From positions 1 to 9,564 of the forward strand of contig JAITHF010000013.1 in the NCBI GenBank assembly GCA_031280115.1: a DNA stretch of 9,564 bases, in the 5' to 3' direction. Both the position numbers and the translations under genes were made by a program. Under the pieces are notes generated by a model that searched no databases, was not told the origin of the DNA, and saw only the letters and a list, made by a program, of their open reading frames with translations. Position 1 is the stretch's first letter. The number at the start of each line of letters is the position of its first letter. This DNA is from Spirochaetaceae bacterium (lineage in GTDB: Bacteria; Spirochaetota; Spirochaetia; Treponematales; Breznakiellaceae). This document shows positions 1 through 6,284 of this stretch, one piece after another.

Positions 1-40
1 GGCGGTTCCAACCCATGCTCCCCGGTCTTATCGTATCTCC

Positions 41-89
41 ATAGACGTTACGTTCCCACGCTGCGTGGGTAGGTCTATTTGACTTTTTT
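41..89 (+). terminator. Leader hairpin followed by T-run, upstream of gltB
   Basis: Outer arms ATAGAC (41-46) and GTCTAT (73-78) enclose inner arms CCCACG (55-60) and CGTGGG (64-69) with a 3-nt loop, giving 12 base pairs with an asymmetric 8/3 internal loop. A run of six T (84-89) begins five bases after the outer stem. This is the shape of an intrinsic terminator, either ending a gene left of the window or acting as an attenuator before gltB. The internal loop makes it weaker than a textbook terminator. The pairing is seen directly; the function is inferred. Confidence 0.4.
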
Positions 90-108
90 AGTATACAACA
101 AGATAGAC

Positions 109-115
109 AGGAGGT
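109..115 (+). promoter_or_regulatory. Ribosome binding site of gltB
   Basis: AGGAGGT lies five bases before the ATG at 121. It decides the start: the in-frame TTG at 79 has no such site and would add 14 residues without family counterpart. Confidence 0.85.
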
Positions 116-120
116 CAAGA

Positions 121-3100
121 ATGTTGTTTCAAAACCTTTCCGTTGCGCCTTATATGAACCACGGATTGTATCGGCCGGAAGATGAACATGACGCCTGCGG
201 TATCGGCTTTGTGGCGGATATCAAAGGCCGGGCCTCCCACGCTATTCTCCGCCGAGGGCTGGAAGTGCTGGAACGCATGGAACACAGAGGCGCCGAAAGC
301 GCGGACAATAAAACCGGCGACGGCGCAGGGGTGCTTATCCGCATACCTCACGACTATTATAAACAATTTATCCCCGGGCTCCCAAAAGCCGGAACCTACG
401 GAACCGGTCTGGTCTTTCTGCCGGAAAAAAATAACGGCCCCCGGGCCGCCGCAACAGCGCTTATAGAAGCCCTTGCCCTTGAAACCGGCTTCTGCCGCCC
501 TCTGTGGCGGGACGTGCTCACTGATAACAGCGGCATAGGCGCCCTGTCCCGCGCCGCAGAACCTTCGGTAAAACAAATCTTTCTTGTCCCTGACCCGCAA
601 GCCCTTGAGGGAGATGCAAAGGGCGGAAGCCTGACAGAAGAAACAGAAACAGAAACAGACCCGGTGAGCGGCCTTGAGTTCAGCCTGTACCTTTTAAGAA
701 AAAAGATCGAAAAAGCCCTGGCCGCCCATGCCGGCCTCAGCGCCGCAGGCGTGCATATCCCCTCCCTCTCGTCCCGAATCATCGTGTATAAAGGGATGCT
801 CATGCCGGGGCAGCTCAAAGACTTCTACCCCGGTCTTAAAGACGAGGCAGTGAAAACGCCGGTGGCCCTGGTTCACTCCCGCTTTTCGACCAATACGTTC
901 CCGAACTGGGCCCTTGCCCAGCCCTTCCGCCTGGTGGCGCACAACGGCGAGATCAACACGGTTAAGGGGAACCGGTTCTGGGCCGCGGCCCGGGAAGCCC
1001 TCTTTGCCCACCGCAGGTTCGGCAGCCGGATACAGGATATACTGCCGGTCATCGAGCCGGATAAAAGCGACTCCGCCAGCTTTGATAATATGCTCGAACT
1101 TTTGGTTATGTCAGGCCGGAGCCTCCCCCACGCCCTTATGATGCTCATCCCTGAATCATGGAACGACAAGAACCCTATCCCCCAAAAACTCAAGGACTTT
1201 TATGAATACCACGCCTGTATCATGGAGCCCTGGGACGGGCCCGCGTCCATCGTCTTCTGCGACGGGCGCTATGTGGGCGGCACCCTTGACCGCAACGGCC
1301 TGCGCCCCTCACGCTACACTATCACCAAAGACGATCTTATCGTTATGGCTTCAGAGACCGGCGTGCAGGACTTTGAGCCGGATGAAATCGTGTATAAAGG
1401 GCGGCTCCTTCCGGGAAAACTGCTTCTTGTGGATATGCAGGAAGGCAGGATTATCCCAGACGCCGAAGCCAAAGAGCGGGTGTATGGCCGCAAGCCCTAT
1501 TCCCAGTGGACAAAAGGGATAATCACCCTTGAGCAGGAACTGGACAGTCAAGAGGCCCCGGAGGATGGAGAGGACGGGCTGTTTGGGCCGGAAGAGACTC
1601 TGTTTCTTGAGCGGTCCGCAGGGTATACCAGGGAAGACCGGGAGCGGCTTCTTATTCCCATGATCGAAACCGGTCAGGAACCGACAAGCTCTATGGGGAC
1701 CGATACGCCCCTGGCCGTGTTCTCCGACAAGCCCCAGCGGGTCTACGCCTACTTCAAACAGGTCTTCGCCCAGGTAACAAACCCGCCGATTGATTCTATC
1801 CGCGAAGATTTAGTGATGACCCTTACGAGCTTCGCAGGGAGGCAGGAAAATCTATTAGAAGAAACCGAGGCGCACTGCCGGAGGATTAAAGTCCGCTATC
1901 CCATCATGACCGGCGCTGACTTGCGGCGCTTAAAAAGCCTTGAAGAGGCCGATCCGGCCCGCTTCAGGTCCCGGACACTGGACGCTACGTTTTATGTGCC
2001 CTATTTCGAGCCGGAAGCTGACAGGAAAAAGCCGGCGGCGCTGGAGACCGCCGTCGACAGGCTGGCGGCTTCGGCGGCGGACGCCGCGCGGGAGGGGGTT
2101 TCGCTTATCATCCTCTCGGACAAGGCAAGCCTCGCGCCGGAAGCGGGGCGCTGCGCGGTGCCGGCGCTCCTTGCAGCAGGCGCGGTCCACCACGGGCTCA
2201 TACGCGCAGGGCTGCGGATGGGCTGTTCGCTTATCATCGAGTCCGCGGAACCGAGGGAAATCATGCACTTCGCCCTGCTCTTCGGGTTCGGCGCGGACCT
2301 TATTGTTCCCTACGGCGCGCTGGCCTGTATCGCCGGCATCTGCCGGGGCCCTGACGCCTCGCGAACCGGCGGCTTCGCCCACGCGAAAAAGCAGTACCTC
2401 AAGGGGCTCCAGAAAGCCATGCTCAAGGTGATGTCCAAGATGGGAACCAGCACGCTTAGGTCCTACCGGGGCGCCCAGATTTTCGAGGCCGTCGGCCTGA
2501 GCCCTGAAGTTATCGAAAAATGTTTTGCCCGAACCGCGAGCCGTATCGGAGGCGCGGGCTTTCGGGAACTGGAAGCCGAGGCAGTGGCAGTGTATCAGGC
2601 AGCCCGGGAAGGCCGGGAGAGAACAAGCGGCGCCGGCGGCTCCGGCAGTAGTAGAAAAACCCTTTCAGCGCCGGATTACCTTCTTGACGCCGCAGGGCAG
2701 TACCGGTGGCGCTCTGGCGGGGAAAAACACGCCTGGAACCCTGAGGCCATACACCTCCTGCAATGGGCGGCGCGTACCGGCGATTTTGCGCGGTTCAAGC
2801 AGTTCACCGGCGCCGCGGACGCCCTCAACCAGAGCCCCCACGTGATTCGGGGGCTTCTTGGCTTTGCGCCCCCGGGAACGGTTGAGGGAGCGCCGGCAGC
2901 GCCGGTCCCCCTTGATGAAGTGGAAAGCGTCGAGGCGGTTATGCGGCGCTTTACCACCGGCGCCATGTCTTTCGGCTCTATTTCACGGGAAGCCCACGAG
3001 ACCATCGCCGCGGCAATGAACTCGATTAAGGGGCGGTCCAATTCAGGGGAAGGCGGGGAGAACCCGGAGCGCTTTCCGGTTCAGCCTGACGGCGTATGGA

Positions 3101-4884
3101 CCCGGAGCGCCATTAAGCAGGTGGCCTCAGGCAGGTTCGGCGTAACAAGCGAGTACCTTGCCAACGCGGAGGAGCTTCAGATAAAGATAGCCCAGGGCGC
3201 AAAGCCCGGGGAAGGGGGCCAGCTTCCGGGGCATAAGGTTGACGTGATGATCGCCCGGACCCGCCACGCAACCCCGGGGGTAACGCTTATAAGCCCCCCG
3301 CCGCACCATGACATCTATTCTATCGAAGACCTTGCGGAACTTATCTTTGACCTTAAAAACGCGAACCCCCACGCCCGCATCAGCGTCAAGCTGGTGTCCG
3401 AAAGCGGGGTTGGCACGGTTGCCGCCGGCGTTGCCAAGGCGCACGCGGACAACATCCTCATCTCCGGCTACGACGGCGGCACAGGCGCAAGCCCCCAAAG
3501 CAGTATCCGCCACGCAGGGCTGCCCTGGGAAATCGGCCTTGCTGAAACCCATCAGGTGCTCGTGCGGAACGGCCTGCGGGGGCGGGTGCGGCTCCAGACC
3601 GACGGCCAGCTCAAGACCGGACGGGACATAGTGGCTGCCGGTATGCTGGGGGCCGAGGAGTTCGGCTTCGGCACGGCGGCGCTTATTGTTCTCGGCTGTG
3701 TGATGATGCGTAAGTGCCACGAAAACACCTGCCCTATGGGGGTTGCCACCCAAGACCCGGAACTGCGCCGGCGGTTTACGGGAAAGAGCGAATACCTGGT
3801 GAACTTCTTCCGGTTCCTTGCCCAAGAGACCCGTGAAATCATGGCGTCCCTGGGCTTTAAGCGCTTTGACGATCTGGTCGGCAGGGCGGACCTCCTCATC
3901 CAACGCAAGAGCGGCAAGCCCAAATCAGCGGGGGTAGACCTTTCAAAACTGCTCTCTAAGGCCGAGGGCCCGGCGGATATTCCCGGGGGCGCGGCGCTGC
4001 GCTGCGTGCAGGACCAGATTCACAAAATTGACGCGGTCCTTGACCGCGCCTTGATCGAACGGTGCCTTGACGCGCTGGACAAGAAGATACCCACAGCCCT
4101 GCAATTTCCCGTTCATAACACAGACCGCGCCGTGGGAGCCATGCTCTCTTACGAGGTCTCCAAGCGCTTCGGGGGCCAGGGTTTGCCGGAAAATTTTGTT
4201 ACCGTTGACTTTGCCGGTTCTGCGGGGCAGAGTTTCGGCGCGTTTCTTGCCAAAGGCATTACCTTCCGGCTTGCAGGAGACACCAACGACTATCTCGGCA
4301 AGGGGCTTTCCGGCGGGCGCATTGTGGTTGCCCCTCCTGCGGGCTCCGCCTTCAAAAGCCACGAGAATATCATTGTGGGGAATACGGTGCTGTACGGCGC
4401 CACCTCTGGCGAGCTGTACGCCGCAGGCGTTGCGGGCGAGCGGTTCTGCGTGCGTAACTCCGGCGCCACAGCGGTGGTGGAAGGCGCCGGGGATCACTGC
4501 GCCGAATACATGACCGGCGGCAGGCTCATCGTGCTGGGCGCGGTGGGGCGGAACTTCGCCGCAGGTATGTCAGGCGGCATTGCCTATGTGCTGGATAAAG
4601 ACGGCAATTTCGCGTTCTTTCTCAACAAGGGGATGGTGGAGCTTTCCGGCCTTGACAACGAGGAGGACGAACTCTTTGTGAAAGACACGATTGGCAAACA
4701 CCTCTATTGGACAGGCTCCGCGTATGCCCGGGATATTTTAGACCGCTGGAGCAAATGGCGTTCCAAGTTTGTGAAAGTGCTTCCCGTGGAATACAAGCGG
4801 GCGCTCCAGCAGATGAAGCTCGCCGAACTTGACCGGAAGCTCTTTGAAATACGGGAGAAAGAAGAGATTACCGAGCGTTCGTAA
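121..4884 (+). CDS. gltB: Glutamate synthase large (alpha) subunit, NAD(P)H type
   Basis: Converts 2-oxoglutarate plus glutamine to two glutamates in the cytoplasm. The 1587-residue product is longer than the roughly 1500 usual for the family. Cys26 (DACGIGF) is the N-terminal nucleophile of the class II glutaminase domain (about 26-450), implying removal of a 25-residue propeptide; RFSTNTFPNW and LDRNGLRPSRY are typical of it. The central domain (about 510-800) has ETGQEPTSSMGTDTPL and SYRGAQIFEAVGL. The FMN synthase domain has SGEGGENPERF (from 975), KPGEGGQLPG, SPPPHHDIYSIEDL and GGTGASP. Cys1193, Cys1199 and Cys1204 fit the C-x5-C-x4-C ligands of the [3Fe-4S] cluster. The C-terminal GXGXG helix spans about 1300-1500. 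The stretch between SGEGGE and SAIKQVASGRFG is short, without the ferredoxin loop of plant and cyanobacterial enzymes, so a GltD partner is expected; none is in the window. Low-complexity inserts occur near 175-182 and 838-850. Confidence 0.97.
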   Translation: MLFQNLSVAPYMNHGLYRPEDEHDACGIGFVADIKGRASHAILRRGLEVLERMEHRGAESADNKTGDGAGVLIRIPHDYYKQFIPGLPKAGTYGTGLVFLPEKNNGPRAAATALIEALALETGFCRPLWRDVLTDNSGIGALSRAAEPSVKQIFLVPDPQALEGDAKGGSLTEETETETDPVSGLEFSLYLLRKKIEKALAAHAGLSAAGVHIPSLSSRIIVYKGMLMPGQLKDFYPGLKDEAVKTPVALVHSRFSTNTFPNWALAQPFRLVAHNGEINTVKGNRFWAAAREALFAHRRFGSRIQDILPVIEPDKSDSASFDNMLELLVMSGRSLPHALMMLIPESWNDKNPIPQKLKDFYEYHACIMEPWDGPASIVFCDGRYVGGTLDRNGLRPSRYTITKDDLIVMASETGVQDFEPDEIVYKGRLLPGKLLLVDMQEGRIIPDAEAKERVYGRKPYSQWTKGIITLEQELDSQEAPEDGEDGLFGPEETLFLERSAGYTREDRERLLIPMIETGQEPTSSMGTDTPLAVFSDKPQRVYAYFKQVFAQVTNPPIDSIREDLVMTLTSFAGRQENLLEETEAHCRRIKVRYPIMTGADLRRLKSLEEADPARFRSRTLDATFYVPYFEPEADRKKPAALETAVDRLAASAADAAREGVSLIILSDKASLAPEAGRCAVPALLAAGAVHHGLIRAGLRMGCSLIIESAEPREIMHFALLFGFGADLIVPYGALACIAGICRGPDASRTGGFAHAKKQYLKGLQKAMLKVMSKMGTSTLRSYRGAQIFEAVGLSPEVIEKCFARTASRIGGAGFRELEAEAVAVYQAAREGRERTSGAGGSGSSRKTLSAPDYLLDAAGQYRWRSGGEKHAWNPEAIHLLQWAARTGDFARFKQFTGAADALNQSPHVIRGLLGFAPPGTVEGAPAAPVPLDEVESVEAVMRRFTTGAMSFGSISREAHETIAAAMNSIKGRSNSGEGGENPERFPVQPDGVWTRSAIKQVASGRFGVTSEYLANAEELQIKIAQGAKPGEGGQLPGHKVDVMIARTRHATPGVTLISPPPHHDIYSIEDLAELIFDLKNANPHARISVKLVSESGVGTVAAGVAKAHADNILISGYDGGTGASPQSSIRHAGLPWEIGLAETHQVLVRNGLRGRVRLQTDGQLKTGRDIVAAGMLGAEEFGFGTAALIVLGCVMMRKCHENTCPMGVATQDPELRRRFTGKSEYLVNFFRFLAQETREIMASLGFKRFDDLVGRADLLIQRKSGKPKSAGVDLSKLLSKAEGPADIPGGAALRCVQDQIHKIDAVLDRALIERCLDALDKKIPTALQFPVHNTDRAVGAMLSYEVSKRFGGQGLPENFVTVDFAGSAGQSFGAFLAKGITFRLAGDTNDYLGKGLSGGRIVVAPPAGSAFKSHENIIVGNTVLYGATSGELYAAGVAGERFCVRNSGATAVVEGAGDHCAEYMTGGRLIVLGAVGRNFAAGMSGGIAYVLDKDGNFAFFLNKGMVELSGLDNEEDELFVKDTIGKHLYWTGSAYARDILDRWSKWRSKFVKVLPVEYKRALQQMKLAELDRKLFEIREKEEITERS
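640..657 (+). repeat. Triplicated GAAACA hexamer within gltB
   Basis: Three tandem GAAACA copies encode Glu-Thr-Glu-Thr-Glu-Thr in a poorly conserved stretch of the glutaminase domain. It looks like an in-frame slippage expansion in a surface loop, tolerated because the period is two codons. Confidence 0.7.
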
Positions 4885-4892
4885 CGCGGCAG

Positions 4893-4913
4893 CAGGCGGG
4901 GCGTACCCGCCTG
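4893..4913 (+). terminator. GC-rich hairpin after gltB
   Basis: Arms CAGGCGGG (4893-4900) and CCCGCCTG (4906-4913) form 8 perfect base pairs around the 5-nt loop GCGTA, starting eight bases after the gltB stop. No T-run follows, so it may be an RNA 3' stabiliser or an incomplete terminator rather than an efficient intrinsic one. Confidence 0.4.
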
Positions 4914-4970
4914 GGGCGGCGCACGTAAAGAGCCGAAGCTGCTTCTCAAGGAGATTGGAATATATCCGGT

Positions 4971-5028
4971 AAACGAGAAAAAATAAAAAGAAAATAAAAA
5001 GAAAAGAAAAATGGAAAAAAGGGAAAAT
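4971..5028 (+). other. A/G-dominated leader before moaC
   Basis: From about 4971 to the moaC start the + strand is nearly all purines, mostly A with scattered G and very few T or C, in sharp contrast to the GC-rich surroundings. An unstructured, A-rich leader could favour ribosome loading in the absence of a strong Shine-Dalgarno; AAGGG at 5019-5023 is the best ribosome site seen. No convincing -35/-10 pair is visible between gltB and moaC, so moaC could be read from the gltB transcript. Confidence 0.45.
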
Positions 5029-5517
5029 ATGGAAAATCAGGGGTTTACCCATCTTGACGAACACGGGAACGCGGTAATGGCGGATGTTTCCGGCAAGGAC
5101 ATAACCGCGCGGGCTGCAAAAGCCCGGGGGCGTATCACCATGAGCGCCGGGACTTTGCGGGCTGTCCGACAGGGCGTTGCGGCAAAAGGGGATGTGCTTG
5201 GGGCAGCCCGTATCGCGGGCATTATGGCGGCCAAGCGTACCGCAGACCTTATCCCCCTCTGCCATCCGCTCATATTTGACACCTGCGCCGTGGATTTTGC
5301 CCTGCAAGAGGTTCCGGCGCCGGCAATCGAAGCGGTCTGTTCAGTAAAACTCTCAGGGAAAACCGGCGCCGAAATGGAAGCCCTTACCGGCGCGGCAGTG
5401 GCGCTCCTTACTATCTACGATATGTGCAAGGCCCTTGACCGGAGCATGGTAATCAGAGAAATACGGCTTGTGGAAAAATCCGGCGGCGCAAGCGGCCTGT
5501 GGACAGCCCGGGAGTAA
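5029..5517 (+). CDS. moaC: Cyclic pyranopterin monophosphate synthase MoaC
   Basis: Second step of molybdenum cofactor synthesis: with MoaA it converts GTP, through 3',8-cyclo-GTP, to cyclic pyranopterin monophosphate in the cytoplasm. The 162-residue product matches the family length and is colinear with E. coli MoaC. Counted from this start, Lys53 (KGDV), His79 (PLCHPL), Asp131 and Lys134 (TIYDMCK) correspond to E. coli Lys51, His77, Asp128 and Lys131; RIAGI, AAKRT, GKTG.EMEALT and KSGG.SG are also present. The start at 5029 aligns with E. coli and has a weak AAGGG site; an in-frame ATG at 5011 would add six charged residues. No other moa, moe or mob gene is in the window, so moaC is detached from its pathway partners here. 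A complete, intact protein implies that molybdoenzymes such as a formate dehydrogenase are encoded elsewhere. Confidence 0.95.
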   Translation: MENQGFTHLDEHGNAVMADVSGKDITARAAKARGRITMSAGTLRAVRQGVAAKGDVLGAARIAGIMAAKRTADLIPLCHPLIFDTCAVDFALQEVPAPAIEAVCSVKLSGKTGAEMEALTGAAVALLTIYDMCKALDRSMVIREIRLVEKSGGASGLWTARE

Positions 5518-5526
5518 GGCGCGAAG

Positions 5527-5546
5527 CACGATACCTCGGGGTCGTG
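5527..5546 (+). terminator. Weak hairpin just after moaC
   Basis: CACGA (5527-5531) pairs with TCGTG (5542-5546) around a 10-nt loop, ten bases past the moaC stop and followed by TTAT. Only 5 bp and no real T-run, so it is a poor terminator candidate. A second small hairpin, GCGCT/AGCGC, lies at 5559-5573. Confidence 0.25.
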
Positions 5547-5576
5547 TTATGAGCCAGTGCGCTCTCAAAGCGCGAT

Positions 5577-5624
5577 GAGGCGCCGCGAGAGGGTTGTGCC
5601 TAAACGTGCAAACCCTCCCGCCTC
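5577..5624 (+). other. Long imperfect hairpin downstream of moaC
   Basis: GAGGCG (5577-5582) pairs with CGCCTC (5619-5624), GAGGGTT (5589-5595) with AACCCTC (5611-5617), and TGC (5597-5599) with GCA (5608-5610). This gives a 16-bp bulged stem with an 8-nt loop, directly abutting repeat copy A. It could be part of the moaC mRNA 3' end or of the repeat element. No T-run follows. Confidence 0.5.
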
Positions 5625-5764
5625 AGGAAGCCTTTAGGGGTGGCGTGGAGGCAGCCTCCGGCTGTTCCCTTACGCAAAGTTCGCAAAAGAATACGCGAAC
5701 CATGAAGCGCTTATAAAAAAGCCCCCAAAAACTCTTAAAGAGGCGCGCAGCGCCGGTAATCCGG
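5624..5764 (+). repeat. Dispersed intergenic repeat, copy A
   Basis: Begins with CAGGAAGCCTTTAGGGGTGG (5624-5643), identical to copy C at 9359-9378. A small hairpin follows, GGAGG/CCTCC with loop CAG (5647-5659). After about 80 less conserved bases comes a second hairpin, GGCGC/GCGCC with loop GCA (5742-5754), preceded by AAAGA as in copy C. Tandem array 1 starts about 45 bp beyond the second hairpin. There is no open frame with a ribosome site here and no transposase nearby. It is a non-coding repeat of unknown kind. Confidence 0.7.
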
Positions 5765-5799
5765 TATAAACTAATGAGTTATGCAGAGGCGGGACCGTT

Positions 5800-6029
5800 A
5801 TTTGGTTCCCCAAAAACTTATTTGGTTCCCCAAAAAACTTTATTTGGTTCCCCAAAAAACTTATTTGGTTCCCCAAAAACTTTATTTGGTTCCCCAAAAA
5901 CTTTATTTGGTTCCCCAAAAAACTTATTTGGTTCCCCAAAAAACTTATTTGGTTCCCCAAAAACTTTATTTGGTTCCCCAAAAACTTTATTTGGTTCCCC
6001 AAAAACTTTATTTGGTTCCCCAAAAAACC
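5800..6029 (+). repeat. Tandem array 1: 11 palindromic 21-bp units
   Basis: Unit starts are 5800, 5820, 5842, 5863, 5884, 5905, 5926, 5947, 5968, 5989 and 6010. The 12-base core ATTTGGTTCCCC is identical in all eleven. Lengths are 20, 22, then 21 for units 3-10; unit 11 runs into a junction palindrome. Each unit holds arms TTTGG/CCAAA around the loop TTCC, and CCAAA can also pair with TTTGG of the next unit across the spacer. The spacer exists in two forms: A6-C-T2 (units 3, 6, 7) and A5-C-T3 (units 4, 5, 8, 9, 10), both keeping 21 bp; unit 1 (A5-C-T2) and unit 2 (A6-C-T3) compensate each other. A-tracts recur every two helical turns, so the DNA may be curved. Not a CRISPR: the spacers are near-identical and too short. 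Confidence 0.95.
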
Positions 6030-6035
6030 GGTTTT
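6024..6035. repeat. Junction palindrome at the end of array 1
   Basis: AAAACCGGTTTT is a perfect 12-bp palindrome overlapping the end of the last unit of array 1. The same 12-mer, also followed by a C, sits at the start of array 2 (9465-9476), marking a shared array boundary. Confidence 0.75.
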
Positions 6036-6041
6036 CCTGCC

Positions 6042-6130
6042 GCGCCTCAGCGGGCTTCGATGGCGCACGGGCGCAGCGCAGGAAGCACTTGCGGAGGGTT
6101 TGGGGGGTCTTAGAAAAAGCCCTCCAAAAA
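6042..6130 (+). repeat. Dispersed intergenic repeat, copy B
   Basis: GCGCAGCGCAGGAAGC (6071-6086) is identical to copy C (9351-9366). The next 25 or so bases are a diverged version of the same module (GGAGGGTTTGGGGGGTCT against GGGGTGGTTTGGAGGGTCT). Upstream, GCGCCTCA at 6042 and at 9321 lie at nearly equal distances (37 and 38 bp) from CAGGAAGC, so homology reaches further left. Arms GGAGGG (6093-6098) and CCCTCC (6120-6125) preserve the first hairpin. It lies in the same orientation as copy A, so the two flank array 1 as direct repeats. Confidence 0.65.
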
Positions 6131-6146
6131 AAGCCCCCCAGAGGGC
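6114..6146 (-). terminator. Minus-strand terminator-like hairpin
   Basis: Read on the - strand, GCCCTC (6146-6141) pairs with GAGGGC (6124-6119) and is followed at once by TTTTT (6118-6114). It would stop antisense transcription entering array 1 from the right. The 16-nt loop weakens it. Confidence 0.3.
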
Positions 6147-6147
6147 A

Positions 6148-6177
6148 TTGACAAAGGGGGCGGCGCTTTAGTATGTT
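6148..6177 (+). promoter_or_regulatory. Sigma70-like promoter of the ThDP enzyme operon
   Basis: A consensus -35 TTGACA (6148-6153) is followed after 18 bp by TATGTT (6172-6177), a 4/6 match to the -10 consensus. Transcription would start near 6184, leaving a leader of about 100 nt. The -35 starts two bases after the hairpin arm at 6141-6146, just right of repeat copy B. It is the best promoter in the window. Confidence 0.5.
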
Positions 6178-6189
6178 CTTAGGCAGGCG

Positions 6190-6249
6190 TCCGGATTTAT
6201 TTATCACTTCATTCTTTAAATAAAAACAAAAAACCAACATATTCCGGAT
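6190..6249 (+). repeat. Paired TCCGGAT sites in the operon leader
   Basis: TCCGGAT occurs at 6190-6196 and 6243-6249, 53 bp apart, near five helical turns. The core TCCGGA is self-complementary, so the copies could be a paired protein site or could pair in the RNA leader across a 47-nt A/T-rich loop. A chance occurrence is possible. Confidence 0.25.
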
Positions 6250-6270
6250 ACTCATTCCCTATTCCCCTCT

Positions 6271-6276
6271 AAGGAG
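6271..6276 (+). promoter_or_regulatory. Ribosome binding site of the ThDP enzyme gene
   Basis: AAGGAG ends eight bases before the ATG at 6285 and fixes that start. Confidence 0.85.
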
Positions 6277-6284
6277 CCCCCGCC

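Noticed and set aside
79..107. Promoter TTGACT (79-84) with a -10 near 102 or TATACA at 92
   Set aside because: At 17 bp spacing the -10 would be GATAGA, a poor match touching the ribosome site; TATACA lacks a -35 at proper distance.
79..120. TTG at 79 as the gltB start
   Set aside because: No Shine-Dalgarno before it, whereas AGGAGGT sits five bases before ATG 121, which also fits a normal short propeptide before Cys26.
3127..3903. 258-residue minus-strand open frame inside gltB
   Set aside because: It is opposite the conserved FMN and iron-sulfur region of GltB, has no recognisable domain, and is a shadow of high-GC coding DNA.
5800..6029. CRISPR array
   Set aside because: The repeat core is 12 bp and the spacers are 8-10 bp and near-identical. 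A CRISPR needs longer repeats and unique spacers, and no cas gene is present.
5624..6130. Insertion sequence or MITE between copies A and B
   Set aside because: The copies are direct, not inverted, repeats; no transposase, terminal inverted repeats or target duplication could be identified. A non-autonomous element remains possible but is not shown.
5774..6151. Open frame across array 1 encoding heptapeptide repeats LFGSPKT/LFGSPKN
   Set aside because: The 21-bp period is seven codons, so any frame lacking a stop in one unit stays open; several frames on both strands are open at once. No ribosome site precedes the ATG at 5774.
5670..6255. Minus-strand open frames with FLGNQIK or FGEPNKV repeats
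   Set aside because: Same periodicity effect as on the + strand; no ribosome site, and flanking residues look like translated non-coding DNA.
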